From assembly GCA_014904985.1 (NCBI GenBank), contig MU129066.1, positions 88,139 through 152,138 of the forward strand: a stretch of DNA of 64,000 nucleotides, read 5' to 3'. This DNA is from Hydnum rufescens UP504 (taxonomy: Eukaryota > Basidiomycota > Agaricomycetes > Cantharellales > Hydnaceae). The position numbers and the translations under genes are program-made. Under the pieces are notes generated by a model. The model did not search any database, was not told where the DNA came from, and worked only from the letters and a program-made list of their open reading frames with translations. Positions 20,920 to 32,388 of the stretch are shown in pieces. Position 1 is the first letter of the stretch. Every line of letters starts with the position of its first letter.

Positions 20920-21497
20920 TGGCTAGGAACTGGGTCTGGCAGTTTGCTAAAATTGCAAAACCATTGACAAGGCTTACAAAGATACCAGCAAGTGAATTTC
21001 AGTGGACTGAAGAAGCAGAGGAAGCTATGGGAATCCTTAAACAAGCCATTACTATCATACCTGCTTTAAAGACACTGGATATAACATTAGCTAAGGTACC
21101 TTGGCAGGAAGAACATGACTCTGACCTAGGACTGGTCACAATTGCTGTTGATAGTTCACAGACAGCAGTTGGATATGTCATGTACCAAACCCTTGAAGAT
21201 GGAAGACATCCACTGTTATATGGATCCATAACCTGGAATGATGTTGAAAGCTGCTATTCCCAGCCAAAAATTGAATTGTATGGCCTATTTCGAGCATTAA
21301 AAGCACTCAGATATGACCTATGGGGAATTCACTTCAGAGTAGAGGTGGATGCTAAGTTTCTGAAAGAAATGATCAATACTCCAAGCCTACCCAATGCTGC
21401 TATGACTAGATGGGTCTCCTACATACAGCTGTTTGATTTTGAACTTCATCATGTCCCTGCTGAATGCCATGCTGGACCTGATGGTCTATCTCGGTGA
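20919..21497 (+). CDS. Gypsy-1 RT connection and RNase H
   Basis: The first 60 residues are the RT connection (FAKIAKPLTRLTK, FQWTEEAEEAM). RNase H follows: AVDSSQTAVGYVMYQ carries the first Asp, CYSQPKIELYGLFRAL the Glu, and FRVEVDAKFLKEM the next Asp. It would remove RNA from the RNA/DNA hybrid. The frame ends at a TGA after GPDGLSR and then continues. Confidence 0.9.
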   Translation: MARNWVWQFAKIAKPLTRLTKIPASEFQWTEEAEEAMGILKQAITIIPALKTLDITLAKVPWQEEHDSDLGLVTIAVDSSQTAVGYVMYQTLEDGRHPLLYGSITWNDVESCYSQPKIELYGLFRALKALRYDLWGIHFRVEVDAKFLKEMINTPSLPNAAMTRWVSYIQLFDFELHHVPAECHAGPDGLSR

Positions 21498-22763
21498 AGA
21501 CATACATCTGAAGATTCTTCAAATAGTGAGGATGAACTAGAAGCAGATGAGAGCAGTCAATTCATATCAGGAATGAACCCCAAGGAGCTTGAGGAGTACA
21601 CACCCTTCCAACTTTCCACCAAAGATAACAAATTCCTCTCTACAACCCAACTCCAACTTGAACCTGATGAAATACCCAATGCAATCCATCACCTCAAAAC
21701 CTCAAGAGAATTCTATTCCCATGATGATGCCAATGACACCCTCTGGATCACAGCCGCATTTTCAGAAAATCAAGTGACCCAAGAAGTACAAGCATATCTG
21801 GGTCAAAGAAATGAAAATGAAAATGCAAATTCAGACTCAGATTCTGAGGACATCCTGGATCATCAACACAAGCAAAAAGACAAGGATAGTGACACCTATT
21901 GGGACCAGATTGAACAGTACCTTAACACTCTAAAGGTCCCAAAAGGAATCACTAACTGAAAGTCATTTATCCAAACAACATGCCAATACTTCCTATATGA
22001 TGACTGAATCTGGAGATGTCACCATGGCCTACCCCAACTTGTTATACGGGATCCTGAGAGACGAATAGAGCTCATGAAGGAAGCCCATGATAACTCAGGC
22101 CATAGAGGGTGAGATCCTACCTACAAGAAACTTGTTGATTCTTACTTCTGGCCTAATATGATGATAGATGTGGCTACCTATTGCAGAACATGCAGGGAGT
22201 GCCAGCTAAGATCATCATACAGGCCAAAAGTACAGTTGAGACCCACACATGTGCCCACAATCCTGCAGAAGTTCAATATAGATGTAGTAGACATGAGTCT
22301 GCCATCTAATGGCTTCAAATACATTGTAGATGCATGTGATGACTTAACTGGATGGATTGAAGCACAGATGCTCAAGAAAAAAGGGCAGACCTAGTAGCTG
22401 AATTTGTTCTACCAAGACATCATATGTTGCTTTGGATGCATACCACAAATAACCTCAGATAATGGAGGTGAATTTGAAGGTGCATTTGAGATTCTAATGA
22501 AAAAGTATGGAATACCCTTGGTAAAGGCCTCACCCTATCACCCCCAAGGTAATGGAATGATAGAACATGGCCATTGCACTTGGATTAATTCCATCTGGAG
22601 ACTTTGTGAATGTAAGAAACATCATTGGAGTCAGTACTTCTATGCTGCTTTGTGGGCTGACAGAGTCACCACAAAGAGAACAACAGGTTCTCTCCCTATT
22701 TCTTATTGTATGGCAAAGCTCCTTTGTTCCCTTTTCATATCTCAGACAAATCATGGCAAATGA
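21498..22763 (+). pseudogene. Gypsy-1 integrase
   Basis: After an acidic spacer (NSDSDSEDILDHQ) come the HHCC-type zinc region (AHDNSGHRG ... YCRTCRECQL, 22,084-22,209) and the DDE core: NIDVVDMSLPSNGFKYIVDA, ITSDNGGEFEG and YHPQGNGMIEHGH. The D, D and E residues are all present. Stops at about 21,958 and 22,005, a TGA in the zinc region and a frameshift at about 22,380 break the frame. It would insert the cDNA into the genome. Confidence 0.9.
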
Positions 22764-23395
22764 TTGACTGGCATAAGGTCAAAACAACAACAGACTTATT
22801 AGCCATGAGGACTAAACAGTTTGTGGCCTTGAACAGAGACAGACAGCTTGCTGCAAAATCCAATGAAGAATCCAGAGTTAGAGCAGCTCAGGACTTTGCA
22901 AGAAGACATGCAAAAACTCTTACCACAGACCCATATTCACCTGGTACTCTAGTGCTAGTCTACCAAGCAAAATTTGATGTCAATAATAAATTTGCTGGTA
23001 ACAAGTATAGAGACAGGTGGGCTGGACCATTCAGAGTAAGAAAATGCTCATCTTCAGGTGCCTATAAACTTGAGGAACTGGATGGGACACCTATGAAGGG
23101 ATCTATTGCTGCTAATAGAGTCAAGGTATTCTTCAGAAGGACTGGGGAACCTAACCTTCTCCAAGCCCAGGATCTATCAGACAGTGACTCAGACTCAGAG
23201 GAATTAGAAATTGACCCCTTAATTGATAAGACCATACCTTCTGGATCCACAGCATATTTCTGTAACCCCAACCTCCTAACCTCATACAGGAGACCACCTC
23301 CTGATTGGCAATCAGTGTGGGACTGTTGGCAGGAGTGGAAACGAGCCCTAGGTAATGGTAACAATCAGAACATGGAAGATCCAATCCACAATTAG
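22706..23395 (+). CDS. Gypsy-1 integrase C-terminal domain and tail
   Basis: This 229-residue open frame, shifted relative to the integrase core, begins with the end of the core (YGKAPLFPFHISDKSW). Then come a helical part with SRVRAAQDFARRHAKTL and a small beta-barrel region (GTLVLVYQAKF, RWAGPFRVRKCSSSGAYKL), which is the usual Gypsy integrase C-terminal fold. An acidic patch (DLSDSDSDSEELE) and a tail with PPPDWQSVWDCWQEWKRAL finish it. No chromodomain was recognised. Confidence 0.85.
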   Translation: MYGKAPLFPFHISDKSWQMIDWHKVKTTTDLLAMRTKQFVALNRDRQLAAKSNEESRVRAAQDFARRHAKTLTTDPYSPGTLVLVYQAKFDVNNKFAGNKYRDRWAGPFRVRKCSSSGAYKLEELDGTPMKGSIAANRVKVFFRRTGEPNLLQAQDLSDSDSDSEELEIDPLIDKTIPSGSTAYFCNPNLLTSYRRPPPDWQSVWDCWQEWKRALGNGNNQNMEDPIHN

Positions 23396-24299
23396 AGTGA
23401 CTCACATTTCTACAAAATGGCTGAGGCCAATTTCAAAAGTCTGTGCCACATTACACCCAATATTGGCACATATGGCCCAGCAATCAACCCAAAGTCCATC
23501 AGAACTCAAACTGGGATTAAATTCATACCAATGAATTTCCACACCTCCTTTATTCAAGGATGTGCGACTTCAAGTGTTATGAGTTTTCTATCCAGAGCAT
23601 CTATGTAACCCTAAGTCACCAATCCCTATTCCCAAATCCTCCAAAAGACAGATCCCCCTACTCCATTTAAAGATTACCAGGAACTCGATTAACTGACAAT
23701 GGATACTAGGACCCACCAAACATCAATCCCCATGATTCCTGAGTGAATCTAAATCCAATACCACAGAGACTGAAAGTATGCCCAATGACCAAAGGATTAC
23801 TACACCAAGAAAAATAAATCAATACTGACACTGAAAAACAAATGAAAACATTACCATTGAGCCTGATACATCACCTGCACTTGGCCAAACTACCTTAGTC
23901 TCATGTTACAATGACCGCAACTCACTGGTTGTTTCATCTGACTAGATCACTCACCAACTGTGCTGAGGCATCACCATATGAACACCGAAAGAGTCACTAA
24001 CGCTATAATGACTTGATTGTAACACAAATCATGCTGCCACCTGTAGAAAGGCATGTTGGAATCCCAGGTGCCATTCATACCACCAAGGTGCTGGCAAAAG
24101 CATCTTTGTTGCAATTCAAAACCCAGAAAAACTACACCTACTGTTGTCTTAAGCCCACCCTACCTACACTTCTCTGCATTGGGGGCCATACATTCAATCT
24201 CTCCCTTTGATAGGTGATCTTTGCCGATTTGGGATTGCAACAAAAGATGGCTCGATAGTCATGATGTGCAGTACCAAATGAAATCTCAATCTGAGGGAT
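23396..24299. other. no gene seen downstream of Gypsy-1
   Basis: No long reading frame, LTR or repeat was recognised. A 3' LTR of Gypsy-1 would be expected here, but nothing resembling the 14,640-16,008 leader was found, so the element is probably truncated or its two ends have diverged. Confidence 0.5.
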
Positions 24300-24536
24300 G
24301 CCATGCTGCACTGAAGTCCATGCCCCATAGCTTGTGCAGGTTGTTGTCCTTTGTTCAAGTGCATTCGCCCTTGCACATTCAGATTAGCACAACAGGATGG
24401 TTGTCCCAGTACACAGGAAGCACCTCGATGTATTCGGATATAGTAGCTGAATATGGAGAAATGCATGTACTATGTTCTGCTTTGATAAGTATGGTGAAAA
24501 CTCCACCAGTTGACTTGATACCAGTGGAGAGAGCAG
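24300..24536. repeat. dispersed repeat C, copy 1
   Basis: It is related to 27,090-27,335 in the same orientation. Shared landmarks are GTTGTCCTTTGTTCAAGTG, CAGATTAGCACA, TTGTCCCAGTACACAG and CCACCAGTTGACT followed by ATACCAGTGGAG. The 1.67-kb repeat copy B is inserted at its right end. No protein is recognised on either strand. Confidence 0.75.
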
Positions 24537-24544
24537 CACAATGG

Positions 24545-26245
24545 TATAGAAGAAGGGTTGGGAGCTCCAATGACTGTCAAATAAAAATCTGGTTCAGCCA
24601 GTGTGTAGATGGGAGACTGTATTTCTGTTGTTATTCATTGGGTTGGTTTGCTTCAATGGTTGATCACACTCTGCAAGATGTGTATGGTGTTCAGTGGAGA
24701 ATATAATGGGATATGGACTAGCTGTAGTCAATGATATATTGTTTGGGATGCTTGTAGAAAGGCTTATACATAGGGGATGCTTGTAGAAAGGCTTATATGT
24801 AGGGGATGCTTGTAGAAAGGCTTATACATTGTGTGGGGTGCTTATAGAAAGGCTTATATGTCTGGGATGCTTGTGGAAAGGCTTATATGTCGTTTGTGTT
24901 GTGTTGGTCTGTTTACTGATATTTGTGTATTCTTTTTTACATTCTCCTGGTCAAAATGTGGATATCTGTGGGTTATAGACTGGTCAGTGCTTGGTTAGTC
25001 TTGTTAGTATGTTTCTTTCTTCTTTCTTCAAAACCTGATATGTATTTCGTTATGCTTACTTTTCCTTGGATGTCCAGCAACTCTAACCTTAGGTCCTGCA
25101 ACTATCCTTGGCTTTAGTGATTCGCATAGAGGGCTACCAGTGGCTTTGTCTCAACAACCTTGAAGATGACTTAGCTCCAGATGGCTTATAGATAGACTGT
25201 TCTTTAGAGGCAAGCAGAAAAGTTGACAGTGGTTGACAGTGATGATTTCCAGAGAGGAGATGATGGGGGGATACAGGAAATCTACCAGCTTTTATACCTT
25301 TCTGAAGGTGGCTGTGTTTAAGAAATATGACTCCCTCATGGGTGAGTCATATGTGAGTCATAGGTGAGAACAAAAGAAAAATAACAAGATGATGTCATAA
25401 TGCGGTCATAGCTGAGTCATGCATAAGGAGAACAAAAGGAATCATGAGGGGTGATGTCATAGTGATGTCATTCATAAAGAGAACAAAAGGAATCATGAGG
25501 GGGGGTGATGTCACCAATTTGTTGAGCATGTGGAATGCTTGGAGCATGTGGTCACTGACCATGTGGAGCATTCTGGAGGCGAAATGAAAGGATATCTCTG
25601 GGTTTTGGAGATTAATTTGGGCATAGTCCAATGGTTAAGGTGTTTTGTTGTGGGTTGATAATGGGGACAAGTGCATGGGATGGGATTCGATGCAGAAACA
25701 GCAGTTTGCATCCGTAGTAGACGTTCTTGGTATCATTAGATGCATATTTTTAACAGCTTTCTGGGCGCGGTGGTTCCGAGCAGATCCAGTGTAAACTGAC
25801 AGGGAAATTTGTTTTTTACTGATGGGTGTTGATTCTGATAGTAATATTGTTCTGTAGAGTTCATTTTTGATTTGTTCTTTGTGCACTCAGTACCATTGGA
25901 TGCGGATTTTTTATATATTTCTAGGAGCGGTTGTTCTGAGAGGATTGAATGCGAACTGATGGAGAAATTCATTTTTTACTGGAAATCCTGGATTTTGATA
26001 GTAAAATTGGCCTGGGGAGTGCAGTTTTGGTCCGTTTGACTTGTGTTTGGTACCGTTAGAAAGGTGTAAATCGTAGCTTTCTAAGAGTTATATGGGAGTA
26101 CCTCTCTGATTAAAACTGATGGAGTTATAGAATGAATTCGATTTCTGCACATAGCTGTAATTAATTTCATAATTGGTCATGTGATCATCCAATGGCTGGA
26201 AGTGGTGTGATTCCGCATTTTCTGATACTGGATGTTTTTATCTTC
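24545..26245. mobile_element. 1.67-kb dispersed repeat, copy B, with exact 8-bp target duplication
   Basis: This is the second copy (1,701 bp) of the repeat at 7,904-9,574. It is flanked by an exact 8-bp direct duplication, CACAATGG, at 24,537-24,544 and 26,246-26,253. That supports the ends TATAG...TCTTC and a transposition event. It lacks convincing terminal inverted repeats and has no visible transposase. The internal 30-bp repeat array (24,747-24,892) is longer than in copy A. It also carries the tRNA-like stretch and the GGTACCGTT units. Confidence 0.85.
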
Positions 26246-26253
26246 CACAATGG

Positions 26254-27089
26254 ACTTCTTGCGCCTCTCCAAATCTATTGCTGAGTGTGATGGCGACTTG
26301 AGCAGCAGCATTAGTAGGTGGCCACCTCACCCAAGTTGATAGACTTGTCAGGTCCCAAACAGTGCCAGCAAGTCAGACAAGGGTCTGATAATATGAAGAA
26401 TCTGAGTTGACTCACCAACTGAAATGGTCTCCTGCAGATAGGACTCTGTCATTTGCTTGCATGTGTTCCAAAGGGTTCATGGTACCCTTAAGCATCAAAG
26501 TCAATGCCTGACAGCTTGAATTCACAATGCAGATTGTGGTCCTTAGTTCATACTGGTCCACCTTTGCATACTCAGATCAGCGCATACACCAGTAGTCCAG
26601 ATAAGTAGTCAGAGCATGTCATTAACATGCAAAAATCACACATACTATATTCGATTTTGAGGAATCCTCTCCCTATGCCCCAGTCCCAACGACGCAAGAA
26701 TCATGCAGAAGTCCTCTACAGTGACTGCACACTATAGTCTGTGCTCATAACCCAGCAATCCATCAGCCATGTCCCCAAATCTCCTCAACTGACTTGCTTT
26801 GTGATGCCCATGGTTCCAATCAGCTACAGTCAGACTACAGGGATACAGAAAACAATATTGATGATGCCACTTCACAGCTGAGGGCTGCTAACACTCAGGT
26901 TCTTGTCAAATCCAGGTTCATTCTAACAATGACCTTTACCATCACCATACATGTCACTATAGTTCTCACCCAGGCCACATATATTGTGCCTGTGTAGCAA
27001 ATTCACTGCAAGTTCGGCTGGTCAGTATATAAATCAGGATTGATAGACATACCAAACATACATGTCATAGACATCTTGTGTCTTGTGCA
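26254..27089. other. no gene seen
   Basis: Only short reading frames without recognisable motifs are present. No tandem or inverted repeat stands out by eye. Confidence 0.5.
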
Positions 27090-27335
27090 GCAGGATATTG
27101 TTCCAGCTTAAGAGCATGGGTTGTTGTCCTTCATTCAAGTGAATTCGTCCTTGCATGTTCAGATTAGCACACCAGGACCGTTGTCCCAGTACACAGAAAA
27201 TGCTTCAAGGTGCTTCAATAATTAACCACTGGACAGTAGCTGAATAATGAAAAATATACATACTGTGTTCCGCTTCAATAAGTATGGTGAAGATTCCACC
27301 AGTTGACTCAATACCAGTGGAGGAGGCATTGACGG
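27090..27335. repeat. dispersed repeat C, copy 2
   Basis: It is related to 24,300-24,536 in the same orientation, but with more changes and a small insertion near 27,215-27,235. No protein is recognised. Confidence 0.7.
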
Positions 27336-30055
27336 TGGGAGCAATTGAAGACCCAGAGTTAGTTTCTGAGGTGACTCTGCCCCATTTGTCATGGGTGGAC
27401 ATTCATGCCCCCTTACCCTTTTGAAAGGATGAGGTGGGAGAGCTTTTGAAAGATTCATTAGACAAACCAATAGCACCAAGGGACTGTCAATGATCATTTA
27501 CTGTTCGATGCATAGAGCGTCTTCCTGATGAATCCATGGTGAAAGACCTGGAAAGATTGTTAGTGGCTAGATTGTATTTGTTGTGAAACTATAAGAGAAT
27601 GATGATCACCAGGGCCACAATCACTCGAGACATGACTGCAGTCCACTTACCAGCCTCAAAAACTGAACTGGTATCCATCTCGGCGACCTATAACCCGCAA
27701 CATGAACATCCAAAATATGTTCTAGGGAGACAAAAATCTACACACCTCAAGATTGAAACTAATGAAAGTAACTAACCGCTCAAGGTGAAAGGCTTTGTGG
27801 ACCTGGTGATAAAGAGTAACTGTTGACAGTAAATGTCAAAGTCTGCATGTACATTGACCACAAGATGATCCTCACCATCACCCTCACCTTTGCTTTCTTC
27901 ATGTCTGAACTGTGAGGAGGAGAATGTGCACCCTAGGATGAGGAGTGGGAGTGGTGAGCATGCTGAGCATGAAAAACCTGAATGATCGCATCAAGGTGTT
28001 ACTTCCCACATTGGGCTCACTCAGCTTTCGCTTCCTCTGTCTTCTTCAGGAACTGAATAAAACTCATATAAGTCCTATGATCCTATGACTCTTCTTGATG
28101 AATGAAGCCACACACCTTGACAGCATCCTTCCATGAAACCAAGATGGCTTTCAGCATTGCTTTAACCACTGTCAGCATATGCTTTTCTTTGGCTATCCTT
28201 TGTTTGTCATCAGCACGAGCAGCCTTCTCCCAATGGGTGGTGATGATATGCACCACATACCTCAATTCATCCTCAGCCTTCTGGCCTCTCAACTTGCTTT
28301 AGACATGGTGGTTACACTCTCCCATGGTGGTTCCAGGTTAGAAGGACCAGTCCCTTAACCCAATAGGGCAGAGAATTCATTGTCAATTCACCAGCTTGCC
28401 CTAGTCTCGATACATGGTGACTCACTGAATTTTGAGAATATGTATGGTCAAACCAGATACCAAAGTTGAGGCCAGCAAACCTACAGCTGACCCTTCCAAA
28501 GTGGCACATCCAACTTGTGCAAGTGTTACAAAGGTAACTAGACATGAAGATGGAGACAATGGAGTCCTATAGAGCAGTCCCCTGTTCGAAGCTGTCCCTG
28601 ATCTCCTTGTGTACATGTTGTAGTATCATGTGATCTATGAGCAGTCCAGTGTGTCATTTTGGGCAGAACATGCAGGATGAAGTAGCTTGATACCAACCTC
28701 CTTATTAAAGACTTTGATTGAATCTCTTGCATGAGAATTCCCTTCGCTTACCAATATAGTCAAGGAGAGCATCAGAGAATTGCTTGACAAGTAGCAACAA
28801 TCAAACAAATGGCACACTTATTATTCAACTTGTTAACCACACAGTGATTGCATCTAAGCTTGTTATCGCCATATTGGAGAGTATTAGCATCGCAATACAA
28901 ATCTGTGGACGCGAGCCTTTGGGTTACCAAAGATGATGAAGAGACCCTGGCAAGAGCACTGGGAATGAGACCAAGTGCCACTTCCTTTCATCTAGTCATC
29001 CGAGGCATCTAACAGAACCCTAGCAACAAGATCCAAAGCCCACCAAGTTTCAGTTTTGTTGTGAAGGGTAGCAGCAAGGTGCTGTTGCTTTCAAGCCATG
29101 CAAGATCCTGTGCCATTGTTTTCTGGAGCCAGTGCTCTTCTATTAGGTCCACACAGTTCACTTGGGCAGTACTGCGCTACCAAATGCAGTATGTGTGAGG
29201 ATGATCAATGTGGACAGAACATAAAAATGCACCATCTAGCAGATCCACCCATCTGAAAATAATGTGGAGGAAACCCAGCTGGGCTCTTCAAAATCAGCAA
29301 ACCTGAACTTGAACCACACTTGATTGAAAATTCAGCATAGAAGCAAGCAGTTGCAAATACATATATGACTCACATCTTGTAAAGAGGAAACTCTTGCACA
29401 AAGTGAGGCAAGCATCAAATTCATCTGACAAAAGCAATTGCTATTGGCAACAACCGAATGCTTTCTAGAACAACAAGCAAAAGATATCAGGGTTCCACCT
29501 TATCAAGACCAAAGAAGAAAACACCATGCTTACCAGGGGTTTTCCTCAGTAACCCTTCTGCAAACTGGTAAGCCCCCTTGGCAACATGAAAGGTGCAGGA
29601 CCAAGGAAATTCTGGCATCTCCACTGCCTACTGCCATGGGTCATCAAAATTTGTCAACATGAAAAGCTGTGACAGTGAAACTTGAGTGCGACTGTAGATT
29701 CCTGCAGGCAACTGGAAGACTCTGTGAGCTGGAAATTGCCAAGCTTTGCCAGAATGAATTGCCACACCATCACCTCATGGCATAGTCAATGTTCTGAGGG
29801 CACCCAATGAGCCCAGTGAGTTCAGCATACCTGACTTGACCAAAATCACACAAACTATACAAGACCTCCTAATCCCCAGAAACCATAGATGACTAAGGAA
29901 GCTCAGGTGACGATCCATCCTTTCTCCACAGTTTTCACCCCTGGAAACAGTCCGTGAGGGCAATACTGACCCAGTAGCTGACTTGGGTGCCTTTTTGGAA
30001 TGATGCTGTGTGGGATCCTTGGATCACCCTGGCTGACTTTAAAAGAGGAACCTGA
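27336..30055. other. degenerate sequence with small coding-like fragments
   Basis: No confident gene is visible. On the minus strand 28,083-28,292 is a helical, charged fragment (EDELRYVVHIITTHWEKAAR ... SWKDAVKVCG) that reads like real but decayed protein. At 28,790-28,900 (minus) there is a Cys-containing stretch (LRCNHCVVNKLNNKCAIC) that could be part of a small zinc-binding domain. The two may be pieces of one dead minus-strand gene, separated by stops and frameshifts. Function is unknown. Confidence 0.35.
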
Positions 30056-30172
30056 TGACACCTGTGGTCCGCCCTAAACCTCTCTTTCCTTCTTTCCTTC
30101 ACCTGTTATACACTCCATCCTCCATTTCTTCCTCTTTTTCCATCCATTCTTTCACCCTTCTTCATATCCACT
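30056..30172 (+). promoter_or_regulatory. pyrimidine-rich promoter-like stretch
   Basis: A long CT-rich tract (CTCTCTTTCCTTCTTTCC) and a TTATACA element precede an ATG at 30,173. CT-rich leaders just ahead of the start codon are typical of fungal promoters. The gene it would serve is cut off by FB-1 about 320 bp later. Confidence 0.4.
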
Positions 30173-30490
30173 ATGCCTGATGTGTCCTGCAACCATGAGT
30201 CGATAACCAGTTTATCACAAATGGACTGTGGAGACATGACAGATTTGGATTCTGGCAATTCATATTTTGCAAAAACTATGTCTCCCCTTCCTCCAGACAC
30301 CAATCCTCTCATATATACTGACAACCTGTTGAACAAAAACCAATTCCTGAAGCCTGAGTCCACACTTAGACTCTTGCTGTTTAACCATGGCAGCACTCTG
30401 GAATCCAAAACTGATGATCGGCAAACCATGCATCAAACCATTTCACCTCCACTACATCCTCCCTCTCCTGACCAAAAACATCCACTCCAA
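30173..30490 (+). pseudogene. 5' end of a gene of unknown function, cut by FB-1
   Basis: From the ATG at 30,173 about 106 residues can be read, with CGDMTDLDSGNSYFAKTMSP and a Pro/His-rich end. The frame then runs into the left terminus of foldback element FB-1 (CAGGCTGGTCAGTCA at 30,491). No continuation was recognised on the far side of FB-1. No domain is recognised. A pyrimidine-rich promoter-like stretch lies just upstream, so this was probably a transcribed gene before the insertion. Confidence 0.5.
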
Positions 30491-31977
30491 CAGGCTGGTC
30501 AGTCAAATTGGGGACCTAATTAGGTGCCATTTTCGGGGCAGAAAATGGTACCTAATAGGTCCCCAGACAGTATGGCCAAAATATGGCCATTCTGATTCAT
30601 TTCAGCTAATCCATGGCTGTGCTAGATTATTTATTTATTTACTATTATTTGTTCACTATTTATTATTATTATTATATACATATTATCCCCCCCCCCCTGG
30701 GGTTTGCCACTGCAGGGGGGGATGGTTCATGCAGGCCACACACCTGCATATACCCACCACACCCACCACAGCAGGTGGGGTTCATATGCCCCAGTTGGGG
30801 CCAGTTCCATTTGGCACTCCCTTGAGGGTGTGGGTTTTTGTTCATGGGGGCTCATTCATGGTTTTCGTTTGCAGTGCATCATTCAGTGGGTTTGTGGTTG
30901 GGGGTTTACACAGGTTCTGGTTCAGGATCTGGAGAAATTAAAAATGAAACATTAGTTTAACAGTAATGCAGCACAAAAAGAGCAGCTTATGCTGCTCTTT
31001 TTGTGCCACAAGAATAAAAAATAAAATGAAACAGAAACATACCTTGCAGTACCCCATGCCTGCTGCAGTGGGTGTGGGGTGCTGGGGCCCTGTACTCTGG
31101 CTCATATGGTGGGTTGTATGGGTCCTCCCTGCAGTTTTCATTTGTGGGGGGTTGTTTGTGGGTTTCATTCATGGGTTTCATTCATGGGTTTCATTTGCGG
31201 GTTTCATTTGCAGTGTGTCGTTCTGTGGGTTTGTGGTTGGGGGTTCATGTGGGTTCTGGCCAGGAGCTAGAGAAATAATAATAGGTTAGTTGAAAATGAA
31301 TGCAATGCAAAAAGAGCAGCATACACTACTCTTTTTGCACTACAAGAATAAGAAATACAAAAAATGGAACTTACTTTGTAGTACCCCACACCCACTGCAG
31401 CAGGTATGGGGGCTGTGTACTCCTGCTCATACATATGGTGGTTTGGACAGGTCCTCCCTGCAGTCATCATTTGTGGGGGGTTGTTCCCAGTTTTCATTCG
31501 TGGGGGGTTCATTCATGGGTTTTGCTCACAGCTGTCATTTGTGGTTTTCATTTGGCAGGTTTGTAGTCAGGGGGTTTGCACAGGATCAAGTCTAAAATCC
31601 AGAGAAATAGAAAATACATTAGTTAGAAATAAATGCATGCAAAAAATTAAAATAAAAAAAAACTTAGCTCATAGCACCCCACACCTGCTGCAGTGGGGGT
31701 GGGGTACACAGTCTTGCACAGGGCCTGTGCCCTCAGGCTCATATATAGTCTTGTGTGGCAGTTTGTGTGGGTACTCCCTGTGCCCCATCATTCAAGTGTC
31801 GACAGGGGGGGGGGGTTATGGGGGTTTTCACATCAGTATTCATTCACGCAGGAGGTGAGGACCTGTAATAGAAGCATATATGTTAGTTAAAAATTAAACA
31901 CTGCACAAAAAGAGCAGCTTTTGCTGCTCTTTTTGCGTGGGTGTATCTACTGGACTCACCTTATACAGGTACCACAC

Positions 31978-32198
31978 CTGCCATGGCGGATATGGTACCT
32001 GGGGTACTCATTTGGCATGGTTGTGTTACTGTTGGGCACATTACCATATGTCATGTCTTCATTTGGCATGTCCTCATTGGGCATGTTGCCATCTGTCACA
32101 TCATTTGGCATGTCTTCATTTGGCGCATTGCTGTTTGGGCCCTCATTTTGCAGGTTTTCATCATGCCTTGGATCCCAGGCCTCAATATAGAAAAATAC
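31978..32198 (-). CDS. FB-1 left-arm exon with open, repetitive coding frame
   Basis: On the minus strand an acceptor (branch CTAAC, then TATTGAG at about 32,186) opens a frame of about 73 residues. It is rich in Asn, Pro, Glu, Asp and Met, with repeats of M-P-N-E-D (NEDMPNDVTDGNMPNEDMP), and ends inside the palindrome before donor GTGAGT at about 31,967. No stop interrupts it. The FB-2 homologue at 51,590-52,020 is also largely open. A repetitive protein is therefore possible, though none of known function. Confidence 0.45.
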
Positions 32199-32388
32199 AA
32201 AATGTGTTAGTATAAAGATTCAAAAGAGTGCAAAAAGAGCAGCTTTTGCTGCTCTTTTTGTGCCATTGTATCTACTAGTAGAAAAACTCACTTTATGACC
32301 ACACACCTGTGGTGGCGGGTGTGTGGTCACATGCTTGCCTTTCCAGGCAGTTGTTTGTTGTGGTTTTGGAGATGAGAAGTAAGATGTG

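Larger units (their letters stand above)
16213..23395 (+). mobile_element. Gypsy-1: Ty3/Gypsy retrotransposon coding region
   Basis: In order, the interval encodes gag with a zinc knuckle, an aspartic protease, reverse transcriptase, RNase H and integrase. The RT-RH-IN order is that of Ty3/Gypsy elements. The copy is dead: in-frame TGA codons interrupt gag, protease, linker, RT, RNase H and integrase parts, and there are at least four frameshifts. The upstream leader has a primer-binding-like site, but no 3' LTR was recognised downstream. Gypsy-2 on the other strand belongs to the same family. Confidence 0.95.

Noticed and set aside
23396..24299. 3' LTR of Gypsy-1
   Set aside because: No stretch here resembles the 14,640-16,008 leader, so I do not call an LTR pair.
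31290..31595. Trp/Phe/Gly-rich reading frames across FB-1 left arm (and similar ones in FB-2)
   Set aside because: They read against the direction of the predicted introns and run through hairpins and splice-like sites. Composition follows from the G/T-rich strand.
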